Source: Rhodococcus sp. OK519
GTDB taxonomy: Bacteria > Actinomycetota > Actinomycetes > Mycobacteriales > Mycobacteriaceae
DNA length: 64,000 bases
Assembly (NCBI RefSeq): GCF_003051005.1
Contig: NZ_QAOW01000005.1
Span: 284,271-348,270, forward strand
Direction: 5' to 3'
The notes beneath the pieces are model-generated. The model worked only from the letters and a program-made list of their open reading frames with translations, had not been told where the DNA came from and did no database searches. A program made the translations under genes and the position numbers. Below are positions 1 to 8,257 of the stretch, in pieces; the first letter of the stretch is position 1; each line of letters begins with the position of its first letter.

Positions 1-142
1 CCGGCGCCTTCTTGGCGGCGGCCTTCTTCGCGGGAGCCTTGTTGGCGGCGGGCGCGCTACCGGTAGTGGCCTCGGCAGTGGAAGCAGTGGTCGCAGATTC
101 GGGTGTTGAATCTGCGGTCTGACGCGTATCGGTGGCTGCCAC
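1..142 (-). CDS. sigA: Primary sigma factor SigA, N-terminal fragment
   Basis: Only the first 47 codons are inside the window; the gene runs off the left edge. The reverse strand reads VAATDTRQTADSTPESATT, then an Ala/Lys/Pro-rich stretch with repeated AKKAPAKK-type units. This is the low-complexity basic head that precedes the conserved regions of actinobacterial RpoD/SigA. The GTG start at 142 has an AAAGGG ribosome-binding site a few bases upstream. Identification rests on that head plus position: ppgK, suhB and cei follow in the order known next to mycobacterial sigA. The catalytic and DNA-binding regions 1.2-4.2 are not visible, so function is inferred from context. Confidence 0.8.
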   Translation of the reverse strand, partial: MAATDTRQTADSTPESATTASTAEATTGSAPAANKAPAKKAAAKKAP

Positions 143-264
143 GTACGCCCTTTCGTGACGGTGTCGTGCGGCGTCACGCCAGAGTGGATTCCGGCGGAGA
201 GGTCTGTCGGGTTTCGCCGACTCACAGTCGGCCGCCATCCATTGTAACGACAGCTCGGGAATTG

Positions 265-1044
265 TTACGGAGCGATGCCGGTTTCCCGCTCGTTCGGCGA
301 GGCGTTCCCGGTGGCCAGAGCGGCGCCGACGATCCCGGCAGTGTTGAGAAGAGCAGCGGGAACGACCGGAGTTCTGTTCTCCAGGCGGGGAATCCACTTG
401 TCGTGCTTGCGGCTGATGCCGCCGCCGGCGATGAACAAGTCCGGCCACAACAGGTCCTCGAAGCGGCGCAGGACGCGTGTCACCTCGGCAGCCCACTCCT
501 TGTACGACAGGCCCTTGTCCTCCTTGATCGACGACGCGGCCCGGTGCTCGGCCTCCTTGCCGTCGACCTCCAGGTGGCCGAGCTCCGTGTTGGGAAGCAG
601 CACGCCGTGGTGCAGGATTGCCGACCCGATGCCCGTGCCGAACGTCAGGAGCACGACGACTCCGTCGACGTCCTTGCCGGCCCCGAACCGGTCCTCCGCG
701 AGTCCTGCCGCGTCGGCATCGTTGAGGACCACGACGCCTCGGCCGCCCAGCGCGGCAGCGAACAGGGCGCGTGCGTCGGTGCCGATCCACGACGGGTCGA
801 TGTTGGCGGCGGTGCGTGCGATGCCGGCGGTCACGACGCTCGGCAGGGTGATCCCCACCGGCCCGTCCCATCCGGCGCGCGCGACGATCTCCGTGACCGT
901 GGCCGCGACAGCCTCGGGCGTCGCCGGATGTGGTGTGTCGATCTTGATGCGCTCCTCGACCAATTCACCGGTCGTCAGGTCGACAAGGGCTCCCTTGATG
1001 CCGCTGCCCCCGACATCGACGCCGAACCCGCGTGCGCCCACCAT
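265..1044 (-). CDS. ppgK: Polyphosphate glucokinase
   Basis: ROK-family kinase of 259 residues that phosphorylates glucose using inorganic polyphosphate (and ATP in characterised actinobacterial enzymes). Visible are the N-terminal phosphate-binding loop [13 protein letters not shown], the acidic catalytic segment [15 protein letters not shown], and the glycine-rich TFGTGIGSA loop; the [13 protein letters not shown] segment is typical of PpgK. The reading frame is open further upstream, but ATG at 1044 follows a strong GGAGGGAGAC ribosome-binding site and gives the usual length (about 250-270 residues). It lies between sigA and the divergent suhB, the mycobacterial order. Cytosolic entry point of glucose into glycolysis. 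Confidence 0.95.
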   Translation of the reverse strand: MVGARGFGVDVGGSGIKGALVDLTTGELVEERIKIDTPHPATPEAVAATVTEIVARAGWDGPVGITLPSVVTAGIARTAANIDPSWIGTDARALFAAALGGRGVVVLNDADAAGLAEDRFGAGKDVDGVVVLLTFGTGIGSAILHHGVLLPNTELGHLEVDGKEAEHRAASSIKEDKGLSYKEWAAEVTRVLRRFEDLLWPDLFIAGGGISRKHDKWIPRLENRTPVVPAALLNTAGIVGAALATGNASPNERETGIAP

Positions 1045-1155
1045 CGTCTCCCTCCGTCGAGATGACCCTGTGCGTCGAAACAGTAGTTGCTTCGGGGGCA
1101 TTCGGCCGGGGGATACCGGTGGTGAGGTGGAGCGGGGGTGTGGTGCGATACACAC

Positions 1156-2073
1156 ATGCGTCGCACCGACAGTCCCACCAGTTCGTCCGATCCGACTCCG
1201 GCCTCCGTCGCGCCCGCGGACCTGCGCCGCGTCGCGGTCACGATCGCCGAGGCCGCCGCGGAGCATGTTCGGTCGCGCCGACCGGAGGTGTTCGGCGTGA
1301 TGGGCGCCGAACTGCGCGCCGACGACGGGCAGTCGGTCCGGGCCAAGAGCACACCGACGGACCCGGTCACCGTCGTCGATACCGAGGCTGAACAGTTGAT
1401 CCGTGCACGCTTGTCCGAGCTACGCCCGCACGACGCCATCCTCGGGGAGGAGGGCGGTGGCGCGCACGGCGTGGCGGGCATCCGCTGGGTGGTCGATCCG
1501 ATCGACGGGACGGTGAACTTCCTCTACGGGATCCCCGCCTACTCGGTTTCCGTCGCTGCCCAGATCGACGGGGTCTCGGTCGCGGGTGCCGTCGTGGACG
1601 TCGCTGCGCGTGTCACCTACTCGGCGGCGGCGGGCGACGGAGCCCGCTTCGTCGACTCGAGTTCCCCGGACGGGGTCGTCGAGGGCGCGTTGTCGTGCAA
1701 CCCCATCACCGACGCGTCGTCCACGCTGCTGGCTACCGGGTTCGGCTATGACGCGGAGCGACGCCGTGCCCAGGGACGCCTGATCGGCGAACTGCTCCCG
1801 CACGTGCGGGACATCCGACGGGTCGGGTCGGCGGCACTCGACCTCTGCATGGTGGCCTCCGGGCGGGTCGACGCCCACTTCGAGCACGGCCTGAACCCGT
1901 GGGACTGGGCGGCAGGCGCCCTCATCGCGATCGAGGCGGGTGCGCGAGTCCACGTGCCGGGACCGGACGTTCGCGGGGCCTCCGGCGAGGTGGTGGTCGC
2001 GATGGCGCCCGGCATCGCCGACGATCTGGACGCCGTCATGCGGTCGGTCGGGGTCTACACGCCGATCCCGTGA
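1156..2073 (+). CDS. suhB: Inositol-1-monophosphatase family protein
   Basis: Mg2+-dependent phosphatase of about 305 residues releasing inositol from inositol phosphate, a precursor of phosphatidylinositol and mannosides. Motif A is [15 protein letters not shown] (about residues 110-125), with the metal-binding Asp-Pro-x-Asp-Gly-Thr; the upstream metal Glu lies in ILGEEGG; motif B is [11 protein letters not shown] near residue 250. The start is uncertain: ATG 1156 has no clear ribosome-binding site, only a GATACAC stretch just before it, and is chosen because upstream codons are not conserved-looking. The gene is divergent from ppgK and converges on cei with 19 nt between stops. pgsA, patA and pimA downstream in the window use the same inositol pool. 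Confidence 0.92.
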   Translation: MRRTDSPTSSSDPTPASVAPADLRRVAVTIAEAAAEHVRSRRPEVFGVMGAELRADDGQSVRAKSTPTDPVTVVDTEAEQLIRARLSELRPHDAILGEEGGGAHGVAGIRWVVDPIDGTVNFLYGIPAYSVSVAAQIDGVSVAGAVVDVAARVTYSAAAGDGARFVDSSSPDGVVEGALSCNPITDASSTLLATGFGYDAERRRAQGRLIGELLPHVRDIRRVGSAALDLCMVASGRVDAHFEHGLNPWDWAAGALIAIEAGARVHVPGPDVRGASGEVVVAMAPGIADDLDAVMRSVGVYTPIP

Positions 2074-2092
2074 CCGCGGCTGTCGTGGTCGG

Positions 2093-2773
2093 TCAGCAGC
2101 GGGCCGTCCGCGCCGCGTCGAGCAGTCCGCTGTCCAACGGGGCGGGTTCGGCTCCGGCGACCGGATCCTTGAGCGACTTGAGGACCTCGTCCGCGTCGGC
2201 GCTCGGTGCGATGTCCTTCGAGTACGTGCCCAGCGCGAAGTCGACGGTCTCGTCGGACCGGCCGTCCTGGATCAGTTCGGCGCAAGGCGCGACCAGCCAC
2301 AGCGCACTTGCGGCGGCCACACCCTGCTCACCGAAGCGGATCTGGCCGTAGCACTGGAGCGTCTGGTCCACGTAGACCGGATCGTTGCCCGCCTGGACGT
2401 CGGGGGCGCTGGCGAAGCCGTACTCGCCGAGCTGGGCGGCGACGTGAGCGGCCTGGCCGCGTTCGCCGCTCGCGTTGAACACCCGCACCTGGGTCGAGGA
2501 GAGGGCGGCAGGGGGGACGTCGAGCAGGGTGCTGCGTGCCACCTTCTCGCCGAGTGGCTGGGGTGCGGGTGCGTCCGCGGATTTCGGCATCACCGGTGGG
2601 TTGCAGTCCACGGTGGTCGCGTACACCTCGGGTTCGGTGAGGATGCGGACCCACATCCCGCCGCCGATCAGGGCGAGCACCGAGATGAGGGCGATCGCGG
2701 GCAGCAGGCGCCGCCGCCGGAATCGTCGACCCTGATCGTCGGTCGAACTGCCTTCGGTGATCAGGGAAACCAC
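2093..2773 (-). CDS. cei: Envelope integrity protein Cei (LytR_C-domain membrane protein)
   Basis: 226-residue single-pass membrane protein. A basic cytosolic head (RRFRRRRLL) precedes one transmembrane segment (about residues 24-42, LLPAIALISVLALIGGGMW). The extracytoplasmic part carries a LytR_C-like domain beginning at VRVFNASGERGQAAHVAAQL. Two cysteines (DCNPP and VAPCAEL) plus QCYGQ could form disulfides outside the membrane. In M. tuberculosis the syntenic Rv2700 (Cei) is needed for envelope integrity; the same order suhB-cei-DUF4193 is seen here. The start is GTG 2773 with only a weak GAGG upstream. It is transcribed towards suhB, with 19 nt between the convergent stops. Confidence 0.88.
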   Translation of the reverse strand: MVSLITEGSSTDDQGRRFRRRRLLPAIALISVLALIGGGMWVRILTEPEVYATTVDCNPPVMPKSADAPAPQPLGEKVARSTLLDVPPAALSSTQVRVFNASGERGQAAHVAAQLGEYGFASAPDVQAGNDPVYVDQTLQCYGQIRFGEQGVAAASALWLVAPCAELIQDGRSDETVDFALGTYSKDIAPSADADEVLKSLKDPVAGAEPAPLDSGLLDAARTARC

Positions 2774-3254
2774 GGTGTCTGTCGACCTCTCCGTAGACGA
2801 ACGCGGATTCGGTGGTCCGCAAATGGAATCGATGTGGTCCCGGCCACGATCTGCGGACCGTCGTGGAACCCCAGATCACTGTAGATCCCTGCCTCGTCAC
2901 CGTCCTGTACATGGCCCGTGCAGGAATGTCTCGGCTCGAGCAGTTGTTGGTGACGATTGACGGACAGTTTTCGACAGCGTCCGGTTCGGTTGCCACTTTT
3001 CCCGGCGCGTCGGCTATTGTCTGGCGGCCCCAGTCGTGAGATCACACGATTTCGAAAGGGTCCGGAGGAAGGCGGAAGTGAGGCGTAAGTCATGTTTTCC
3101 GGAGGGTGTTTCGGGCACTTCCGGAGCTTCCTAGGCGTTGTTTCAGCCGCAGGAATGTATGTGCCTCATTGTCGGTTTTCCACGATCGTCAACCCGTTGA
3201 GGGTGGGCGGCCCGGACACCGGGGATACACGCACGAGGACGAGGGGAAGAGGAA
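2774..3254. other. Intergenic region between cei and DUF4193
   Basis: About 480 nt separate the divergent starts of cei and the DUF4193 gene, and must carry both promoters. I see no convincing coding sequence; an ATG-initiated frame at 3092 lacks a conserved look and overlaps the next gene. The element CCGGAGG or CCGGAG recurs near 3062, 3110 and 3121, which may be chance in GC-rich DNA. No tRNA, riboswitch-like helix or strong terminator is visible. Confidence 0.5.
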
Positions 3255-3557
3255 ATGGCAACCGACTACGACGCACCCAGGCGCTCGGAGACAGACGAGG
3301 TCTCCGAGGATTCGCTCGAAGAACTGAAGGCACGACGTAACGAGGCGCAGTCCGCGGTCGTCGATGTGGACGAGTCAGATACCGCGGAGTCGTTCGAACT
3401 CCCGGGCGCAGATCTGTCCGGTGAAGAGCTCTCTGTGAGGGTGGTGCCCAAGCAGGCCGACGAGTTCACTTGCTCGAGCTGCTTCCTGGTTCATCACCGC
3501 AGCCGTCTCGCAACCGAAGAGAACGGCGTCATGATCTGCATGGACTGCGCAGCCTGA
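3255..3557 (+). CDS. DUF4193 zinc-ribbon protein
   Basis: Small acidic cytosolic protein (100 residues) conserved in Actinobacteria; the M. tuberculosis counterpart in the same position is Rv2699c. The N-terminal two-thirds are charged and likely disordered. The C-terminus holds a zinc-ribbon-like pair of knuckles, TCSSCFLVHH and MICMDCAA, so metal binding is likely. The ATG at 3255 follows a clear GGGGAAGAGGA ribosome-binding site. It converges on the DUF3093 gene with 35 nt between. The function of the family is unknown; its similarity in pattern to RbpA-like or other small transcription-associated ribbons is only a guess. Confidence 0.9.
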   Translation: MATDYDAPRRSETDEVSEDSLEELKARRNEAQSAVVDVDESDTAESFELPGADLSGEELSVRVVPKQADEFTCSSCFLVHHRSRLATEENGVMICMDCAA

Positions 3558-3592
3558 CGCCGGTCACTCCGGACACGCACGAGGAAGCGGGA

Positions 3593-4102
3593 CTAGGCCT
3601 TCGGCTCGGTCCCACGGCCGATGGCGGCCAGCAGTTCGGCTGGCCGCCTCGTGCTGACAAGCCAGTACGGCGTCGGATCCTCCGGATCGTCGAGGACGAT
3701 CAGAGCGGTCTGCTTGACCCAGGATCGATTGGTCACGAACGCCGCGGGGTCGAGCTGGCGGCCCAGCGCAGCACTCTTCGCCGACGGCGGGATGACCGCG
3801 GTGCGGGAGATCACCGACAGCGGCAGGTGCGCGCGACCCACCCGGAGCTCACCGTCCGGCCCGTCGAACACCTCGACCCGCATGCGCGACACCCAGAGCA
3901 GCGCCCACACGGGGAATGGGAACAGTAGAACGTAGGGCAACCAGGCTCGGATGCCGGGAGATCCCATGTGGATCTCGGCGGCGAGCAGTCCTGCGATGAG
4001 CAATCCGGCAGGCCACCACCACAACGGCACCCACAAGCGTTCCGAGTAGATCGGTGCGCGGGTATCGGGCGTGGTTGCTGCGGGCTGAGACGATTCGGGC
4101 AC
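3593..4102 (-). CDS. DUF3093 membrane protein
   Basis: 169-residue membrane protein, syntenic to Rv2698. Two hydrophobic segments near the N-terminus ([18 protein letters not shown] and [18 protein letters not shown], about residues 27-75) are followed by a cytosolic beta-rich domain ending in [18 protein letters not shown]. The open frame continues far upstream but overlaps dut; the GTG at 4102 is preferred because the family begins near SERLWVP and because a TACTCT hexamer lies 6 nt before it on this strand, consistent with a leaderless transcript. It is divergent from dut with 24 nt between start codons. Family function unknown. Confidence 0.85.
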   Translation of the reverse strand: MPESSQPAATTPDTRAPIYSERLWVPLWWWPAGLLIAGLLAAEIHMGSPGIRAWLPYVLLFPFPVWALLWVSRMRVEVFDGPDGELRVGRAHLPLSVISRTAVIPPSAKSAALGRQLDPAAFVTNRSWVKQTALIVLDDPEDPTPYWLVSTRRPAELLAAIGRGTEPKA

Positions 4103-4126
4103 GTCTTCAGAGTAGTCTCGGTGCAC
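4103..4126. promoter_or_regulatory. Overlapping divergent leaderless promoters of DUF3093 and dut
   Basis: Only 24 nt separate the two GTG starts. On the plus strand TAGTCT (4113-4118) ends 8 nt before the dut GTG. On the minus strand TACTCT (complement of 4109-4114) ends 6 nt before the DUF3093 GTG. Each has the TAnnnT form of an actinobacterial -10 element at the distance expected when the start codon is the transcription start. The two hexamers share the base pairs 4113-4114. Neither gene has a ribosome-binding site, which fits leaderless initiation. Confidence 0.6.
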
Positions 4127-4663
4127 GTGAGCGATCTTCCTGCCGTCGCGTTGATGCGACTTGACTCCGGTGTCCCGCTTCCTCGGCGTGCGCACGAAGG
4201 TGACGCCGGCATCGACCTCTGCACCACGACCGACGTCACGATCGAACCGGGCCGCCGAGTCCTGATAGGGACGGGCGTCGCGGTCGCACTCCCCATCGGC
4301 ACAGTCGGTCTGATCCATCCGCGCTCGGGGCTTGCCGCGAAGACCGGTCTGTCGATCGTGAACACCCCGGGCACCATCGACGCCGGCTATCGGGGCGAGA
4401 TCAAGGTCTGCCTCATCAACCACGACCTCGAGACTCCGATCGAACTCCGCCGCGGTGACCGCATCGCGCAACTCGTCGTCCAGAAGGTCGAACTCGTCGA
4501 CTTCGTGGAGGTCGACACGCTCGATGAAACGGTCCGCGGCACAGGTGGCTACGGATCGAGCGGTGGGCATGCGATCCTCGACGCGCACAATGCCGATCGA
4601 GCTGTCGACGGCACGGAAGGTCGCCCGCACGAGTTGACGCGGCAGCCGAGGGAAGGGGCCTGA
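4127..4663 (+). CDS. dut: Deoxyuridine 5'-triphosphate nucleotidohydrolase (dUTPase)
   Basis: Hydrolyses dUTP to dUMP and PPi, keeping uracil out of DNA and feeding dTMP synthesis. Trimeric dUTPase motifs are in order: [10 protein letters not shown] (motif 1), [12 protein letters not shown] (motif 2), [16 protein letters not shown] (motif 3, catalytic Asp), RIAQLVVQ (motif 4) and GYGSSGGH (motif 5, the flexible C-terminal arm). At 178 residues it is longer than the roughly 150-residue norm because about 25 residues follow motif 5. The GTG at 4127 is the likely leaderless start; GTG 4121 in the same frame is an alternative. The DUF3710 gene follows after 2 nt, so the two are probably cotranscribed. 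Confidence 0.95.
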   Translation: MSDLPAVALMRLDSGVPLPRRAHEGDAGIDLCTTTDVTIEPGRRVLIGTGVAVALPIGTVGLIHPRSGLAAKTGLSIVNTPGTIDAGYRGEIKVCLINHDLETPIELRRGDRIAQLVVQKVELVDFVEVDTLDETVRGTGGYGSSGGHAILDAHNADRAVDGTEGRPHELTRQPREGA

Positions 4664-4665
4664 TC

Positions 4666-5490
4666 ATGTTCGGACGTCGCAAGAAGAAGGAAGACGAGCA
4701 GGTCGACAGCGTCGCAGCCGAGGCCGTCTCTGCCGATCACGGCACGGAAGACCTGGAACCGGACGAGTTCGATCTCGATGCTCCCGTCGGGGCTCTCGAC
4801 GGTGGTCCCTTCGACATCACCGAACTCGACGAGGGCGAGGAGGCCGCTGCGACGCGGCTCGATCTCGGGTCGGTCTATCTGCCGATGCCCGACGGTGCCC
4901 AGTTGCAGGTCGAGATGTCGCCCGAGGGGGCACCGCAGGCTGTGCATTTGGTCACCGAGCACGGTCGTATCACCGTGTCCGCCTACGCGGCGCCCAAGTC
5001 GCCCGGTCAGTGGCGCGAGGTTGCGTCGGAACTCGCGGAATCGCTGCGTGCCGACAACGCCTCCGTCAGTATCGAGTCCGGTCCGTGGGGCCGGGAGGTG
5101 GCGGCCTCGACGCCCAACGCAGATCTGCGATTCATCGGTGTCGACGGTCCGCGCTGGATGATCCGCTGTGTCGCGGCGGGGCCCGCCGGCGCGATCGCCG
5201 TCGATTCGCCACTGGTCGCGATCGCGCGCGGGGTCCTGCTGAACACGGTTGTCGATCGGGGCACGGATCCGCATCCGGTGCGCACGCCGCTGCCCGTGGT
5301 GCTGCCCCAGGTCCTCGTCGAGCAGTTGCAGGCGGCGCACGCCCAGCAGCAAGCCGCGCAGCAGCAGGCGGCTCAGCAGGCCGCGGAGGCGGCCGCGCAG
5401 CAGCCCCAGGCCCAGCAGCCGTCCGGGAACGGTTCCGAGCCGCCGCGTCGCGGTGAGTCCGGTTCCGCGATGCAGCAGCTCGGTCTCTGA
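4666..5490 (+). CDS. DUF3710 protein with Gln/Ala-rich tail
   Basis: 274-residue cytosolic protein, syntenic to Rv2696c. It opens with a very basic FGRRKKKE followed by an acidic linker (about residues 10-65). The conserved DUF3710 core spans about 68-215 (RLDLGSVYLPMPDGAQLQ to VVLPQVLVEQL). The last 50 residues are almost only Gln, Ala and Pro, encoded by repeated CAG/GCC codons, and are likely disordered or coiled. ATG 4666 follows GGAAGGGGCC and lies 2 nt after dut, so it is probably cotranscribed with it. It converges on the alpha/beta hydrolase gene. Family function unknown. Confidence 0.87.
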   Translation: MFGRRKKKEDEQVDSVAAEAVSADHGTEDLEPDEFDLDAPVGALDGGPFDITELDEGEEAAATRLDLGSVYLPMPDGAQLQVEMSPEGAPQAVHLVTEHGRITVSAYAAPKSPGQWREVASELAESLRADNASVSIESGPWGREVAASTPNADLRFIGVDGPRWMIRCVAAGPAGAIAVDSPLVAIARGVLLNTVVDRGTDPHPVRTPLPVVLPQVLVEQLQAAHAQQQAAQQQAAQQAAEAAAQQPQAQQPSGNGSEPPRRGESGSAMQQLGL

Positions 5491-5497
5491 CGCCGGT

Positions 5498-6220
5498 CTA
5501 CATCGGATAGGACGTCGGGGTTCGACGAAGCAGCGCCGCCAGGCACGCCCGGCCGAGCACGCCGGGATCGTCTCCGATCTCCTGGAGTTCCAGTTCGACC
5601 AGTTCGGCGGTCGGCAGCGACGCGGCCCACTGCTCGGCAACTGTGAAGGGGTGCACGGCGTCGTCGACGGCGGCGGCGATCCCGACCGGCACGCGGAGTC
5701 GCTGCAGGGCGGCGAGATCGGGGGCGTGGTACGCCGCGGCTTCTTCCAACGCCGAGGGGAGATCGGGCCACTGTGACCGCCAGGAGCGGCTCAGCTCGTC
5801 GGCCAGCCACGGCGGGCTCGACGCGGTCATCTCGGCGCTGACGGCATCGAGACCGTCCGCCCGCAGCCTGGCCGCGGTGAAGGTGGCGCTCGCGGCCGCC
5901 GGCGCCTCGACGGGTGAGCCGGTCCACGCGGGGAGCGCCGCCAGGACGGAGTGAGCCCGGCCGGGGTTGTCGCCGGCCCATTCGAGCGCGACCGCGGCGC
6001 CGATGGACACGCCCGCGACGACGATGGTCCCGTGTTCGTCGGACGCGCGATCCATGGCATCGCGATACGAGGCGACCACTCGCCGCGGGTCGGGTTCCAC
6101 CGCGATCGTGGTGACTCCTACCTGCGACAACGCCCCTCGGAACGCGCGATCGACGAAGCTTGCATCCGATCCGGTTCCGGGTAGGGCGACGGCCACCGTG
6201 GGCCAGGGTTTCAGCTGCAT
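5498..6220 (-). CDS. Alpha/beta hydrolase (Rv2695-like)
   Basis: 240-residue alpha/beta-hydrolase-fold protein. The nucleophile elbow is VAGVSIGAA (GxSxG, Ser near residue 87), followed by hydrophobic strand-helix alternation. A late acidic residue occurs in AAVDDAVHPF (about 195-203), where the catalytic Asp and His of small esterases often lie. There is no signal peptide. ATG 6220 (MQLKPWPTVAV) is preferred over the longer open frame because it begins directly at the first beta strand. Position matches Rv2695 of M. tuberculosis. Substrate unknown. It is divergent from the OB-fold gene, with about 190 nt between starts. Confidence 0.85.
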   Translation of the reverse strand: MQLKPWPTVAVALPGTGSDASFVDRAFRGALSQVGVTTIAVEPDPRRVVASYRDAMDRASDEHGTIVVAGVSIGAAVALEWAGDNPGRAHSVLAALPAWTGSPVEAPAAASATFTAARLRADGLDAVSAEMTASSPPWLADELSRSWRSQWPDLPSALEEAAAYHAPDLAALQRLRVPVGIAAAVDDAVHPFTVAEQWAASLPTAELVELELQEIGDDPGVLGRACLAALLRRTPTSYPM

Positions 6221-6411
6221 GGTTCGATCTTGCACTGTCCGATTGGGGAGAGATCCGAACGGCTGTGGTTGTCGGATCACTTTAGGGTTACAGTGACCCT
6301 CAGAGGCCGGCACAGCACCCGCACAGGTCTCCGCCGAAGTACCCGAGTACCACCCAGATTCAACCCTTCGTGCGACGCTCGATGCGTCGCCATTTGCTCC
6401 AGGAGCGCGCT

Positions 6412-6789
6412 ATGGCCCCCGCCGCGGCAGGCTACTTTCGCAGGCTGACTCGCCGACTCACCGAAGATCTCGAGCAGCTCGACGCCGAGGAGATGGCCCA
6501 GACCGCGCAGGCATCCGGCGCCACCCGCGCGTGTGACTGCGCGCGAGGTGAGGAAGTCACGATGTTCGGGCGGCTCCGCAGCGTCGAGGCGTGTCCGAAG
6601 TCGGCGAACGCGAGTGTCCAGGCCGAATTCTTCGACGGCACCGATCCGGTCACGCTCGTGTGGATCGGCCGGCGCCGGATTCCGGGCATCGAACCGGGCA
6701 AGACCCTCATGGTCCGTGGACGGATCGGTGATCGTTCCGGGCAGAAGGTGATCTTCAATCCGTACTACGAGCTTCGTGGCGATTCCTGA
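6412..6789 (+). CDS. OB-fold nucleic acid-binding protein (Rv2694c-like)
   Basis: 125-residue cytosolic protein with a helical head (GYFRRLTRRLTEDLEQLDAEEM) and an OB-fold nucleic-acid-binding domain from about residue 45 (EEVTMFGRLRSVEACP to KVIFNPYYELRGDS), similar to RecG/AspRS-type tRNA_anti OB folds. WIGRRRIPGIEPG is the signature of this actinobacterial family. The ATG at 6412 is chosen over ATGs at 6370 and 6382 because CCAGGAGCG lies 6 nt before it and the protein then begins like its mycobacterial homologue. DUF3159 follows after about 75 nt in the same direction. Confidence 0.87.
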   Translation: MAPAAAGYFRRLTRRLTEDLEQLDAEEMAQTAQASGATRACDCARGEEVTMFGRLRSVEACPKSANASVQAEFFDGTDPVTLVWIGRRRIPGIEPGKTLMVRGRIGDRSGQKVIFNPYYELRGDS

Positions 6790-6864
6790 CGGAAATCCGC
6801 CCCAGCAGGCGCGTATCCGCAGTGCCGACGGCGCGCGGTCGTTCGAATGTGGCACTCTCGTCGC

Positions 6865-7578
6865 GTGAGCGAAACCCAGCAGAAGACGGTTCTCGAACAG
6901 CTCGGTGGTCTCAGCGGGCTGATCTACTCGTCGCTGCCGATCGTCTCCTTCGTCCCTGTCAACAGCCTCTTCGGCCTCGCACCCGCGGTCTGGAGTGCGC
7001 TCGGAGTCGCGGCGGCGATCCTGGTGTGGAGGCTGATCCGGCGCGGACCGATCCAGCCGGCGATCTCGGGCTTCCTCGGGGTGGGGATCTGTGCGTTCAT
7101 CGCCTACCGCACCGGGGACGCCAAGGGCTACTTCCTCTTCGGCATCTACACGAGCCTGCTGTACGCCGCCGTGTTCGTCGTCTCGATCCTCGTGCGATGG
7201 CCGCTCGTGGGTGTGGCGTGGGGCTATCTGAACGGCCACCGGAACGCCTGGAAGTCCCACAAGGGCGCTGTTCGTGCCTACGACATCGCGACGGCTGCGT
7301 GGGCGCTGGTGTTCGCCGCTCGGTATCTGGTCCAGTCCGAGCTGTACGACTCGGATCACACGGGATGGCTCGCGGCCGCGCGCATCGGTATGGGCTGGCC
7401 GCTCACCGGTTTGGTGCTGCTCGTGACGGTGTGGGCGGTCCGCCGGGCCGACCGGCTCGTCGAGCCGGCGCCCGAGCATGCCGAGATCGTGGACGAGCCG
7501 GCCGGTAACGGCGAGAGGCCCGCGTCGAACGGTGACGCGGGCCCGTCTACCGGATCAGATGTCGATCGCGGCGCGTAG
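6865..7578 (+). CDS. DUF3159 integral membrane protein
   Basis: 237-residue membrane protein, syntenic to Rv2693c. It begins VSETQQKTVLEQLGGLSGLIYSS, the characteristic start of DUF3159, and has about five to six hydrophobic segments between residues 25 and 205 (for example AVWSALGVAAAILVWRL and SLLYAAVFVVSILV). The C-terminal 35 residues are hydrophilic. GTG 6865 appears leaderless: CACTCT ends 6 nt before it and no ribosome-binding site is present. Its last 24 nt overlap the 3' end of the convergent ceoC gene. Function unknown; location beside K+ regulator genes is conserved. Confidence 0.87.
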   Translation: MSETQQKTVLEQLGGLSGLIYSSLPIVSFVPVNSLFGLAPAVWSALGVAAAILVWRLIRRGPIQPAISGFLGVGICAFIAYRTGDAKGYFLFGIYTSLLYAAVFVVSILVRWPLVGVAWGYLNGHRNAWKSHKGAVRAYDIATAAWALVFAARYLVQSELYDSDHTGWLAAARIGMGWPLTGLVLLVTVWAVRRADRLVEPAPEHAEIVDEPAGNGERPASNGDAGPSTGSDVDRGA

Positions 7579-8211
7579 CTCGTCCTCGACCTCGACCGCT
7601 GCGACGAACAGCAGTTCGTCGCCGCCTTCGACCGAGTCGTCCGGCTGAGGGACGATCACTCGGCCGCCCCGCAGGATCGTCACGAGTGCAACGTCCCGCG
7701 GCAACCGAATCTTGCGCACCGGTTTGCCCGCCAGCGGCGTGTCGTCCGGCAGCGTGATCTCGACGAGGTTCGCCTGACCCTGACGGAACGTCATGAGGCG
7801 CACCAGATCGCCCACCGTGACCGCCTCCTCGACGAGCGAGGCCAGCATCCGCGGGGTGGATACCGCGACGTCGACGCCCCAGGACTCGTCGAACAGCCAC
7901 TCGTTGCGGGGATCGTTGACGCGGGCGACGACCCGCGGGACACCGAACTCCGTCTTCGCGAGCAGGCTCAACACGATGTTGGCCTTGTCGTCTCCCGTTG
8001 CGGCGATCACGACGTCGTAGGTCTCGAGCTGGGAGGTCTCGAGCAGGCTGAGTTCGCATGCGTCGCCGTGCACCCATTGCGCCTGCGGGATCGCATCGGG
8101 TTCGACGTGTTCGAGTTTGCGTTCCAACAGCATCACGTGGTGATCGCTGCGGACGAGTTCGCGGGCGATGGAGCGGCCGACAGCGCCTGCTCCTGCGATG
8201 GCCACTCTCAT
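7555..8211 (-). CDS. ceoC: TrkA-family K+ uptake regulatory protein, second copy (CeoC-like)
   Basis: 218-residue cytosolic RCK protein: an N-terminal Rossmann NAD(H)-binding domain (VAIAGAGAVGRSIA, then acidic strand end LLERK) at about residues 1-130, and a C-terminal TrkA_C domain (about 140-218, NLVEITLPDDTPLAGKPVRKI to GGDELLFVAA). Such proteins gate Trk/Ktr potassium transporters in response to nucleotides. The sequence VVARVNDPRNEWLFDESWGVDVAVSTPRMLASL is almost identical in style to mycobacterial CeoC. ATG 8211 (MRVAIAG) is chosen; an in-frame ATG at 8220 adds three residues. It lies 46 nt downstream of ceoB in the same direction. No transporter subunit is in the window. Confidence 0.93.
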   Translation of the reverse strand: MRVAIAGAGAVGRSIARELVRSDHHVMLLERKLEHVEPDAIPQAQWVHGDACELSLLETSQLETYDVVIAATGDDKANIVLSLLAKTEFGVPRVVARVNDPRNEWLFDESWGVDVAVSTPRMLASLVEEAVTVGDLVRLMTFRQGQANLVEITLPDDTPLAGKPVRKIRLPRDVALVTILRGGRVIVPQPDDSVEGGDELLFVAAVEVEDELRAAIDI

Positions 8212-8257
8212 CGGAGGCATCCAATCGGGTCGATCGAGCAAGGGGTCATGGCCGGGT

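Noticed and set aside
3092..3340. 82-codon frame overlapping the DUF4193 start
   Set aside because: Overlaps the DUF4193 gene out of frame; Arg/Gly-rich tail and no conserved look.
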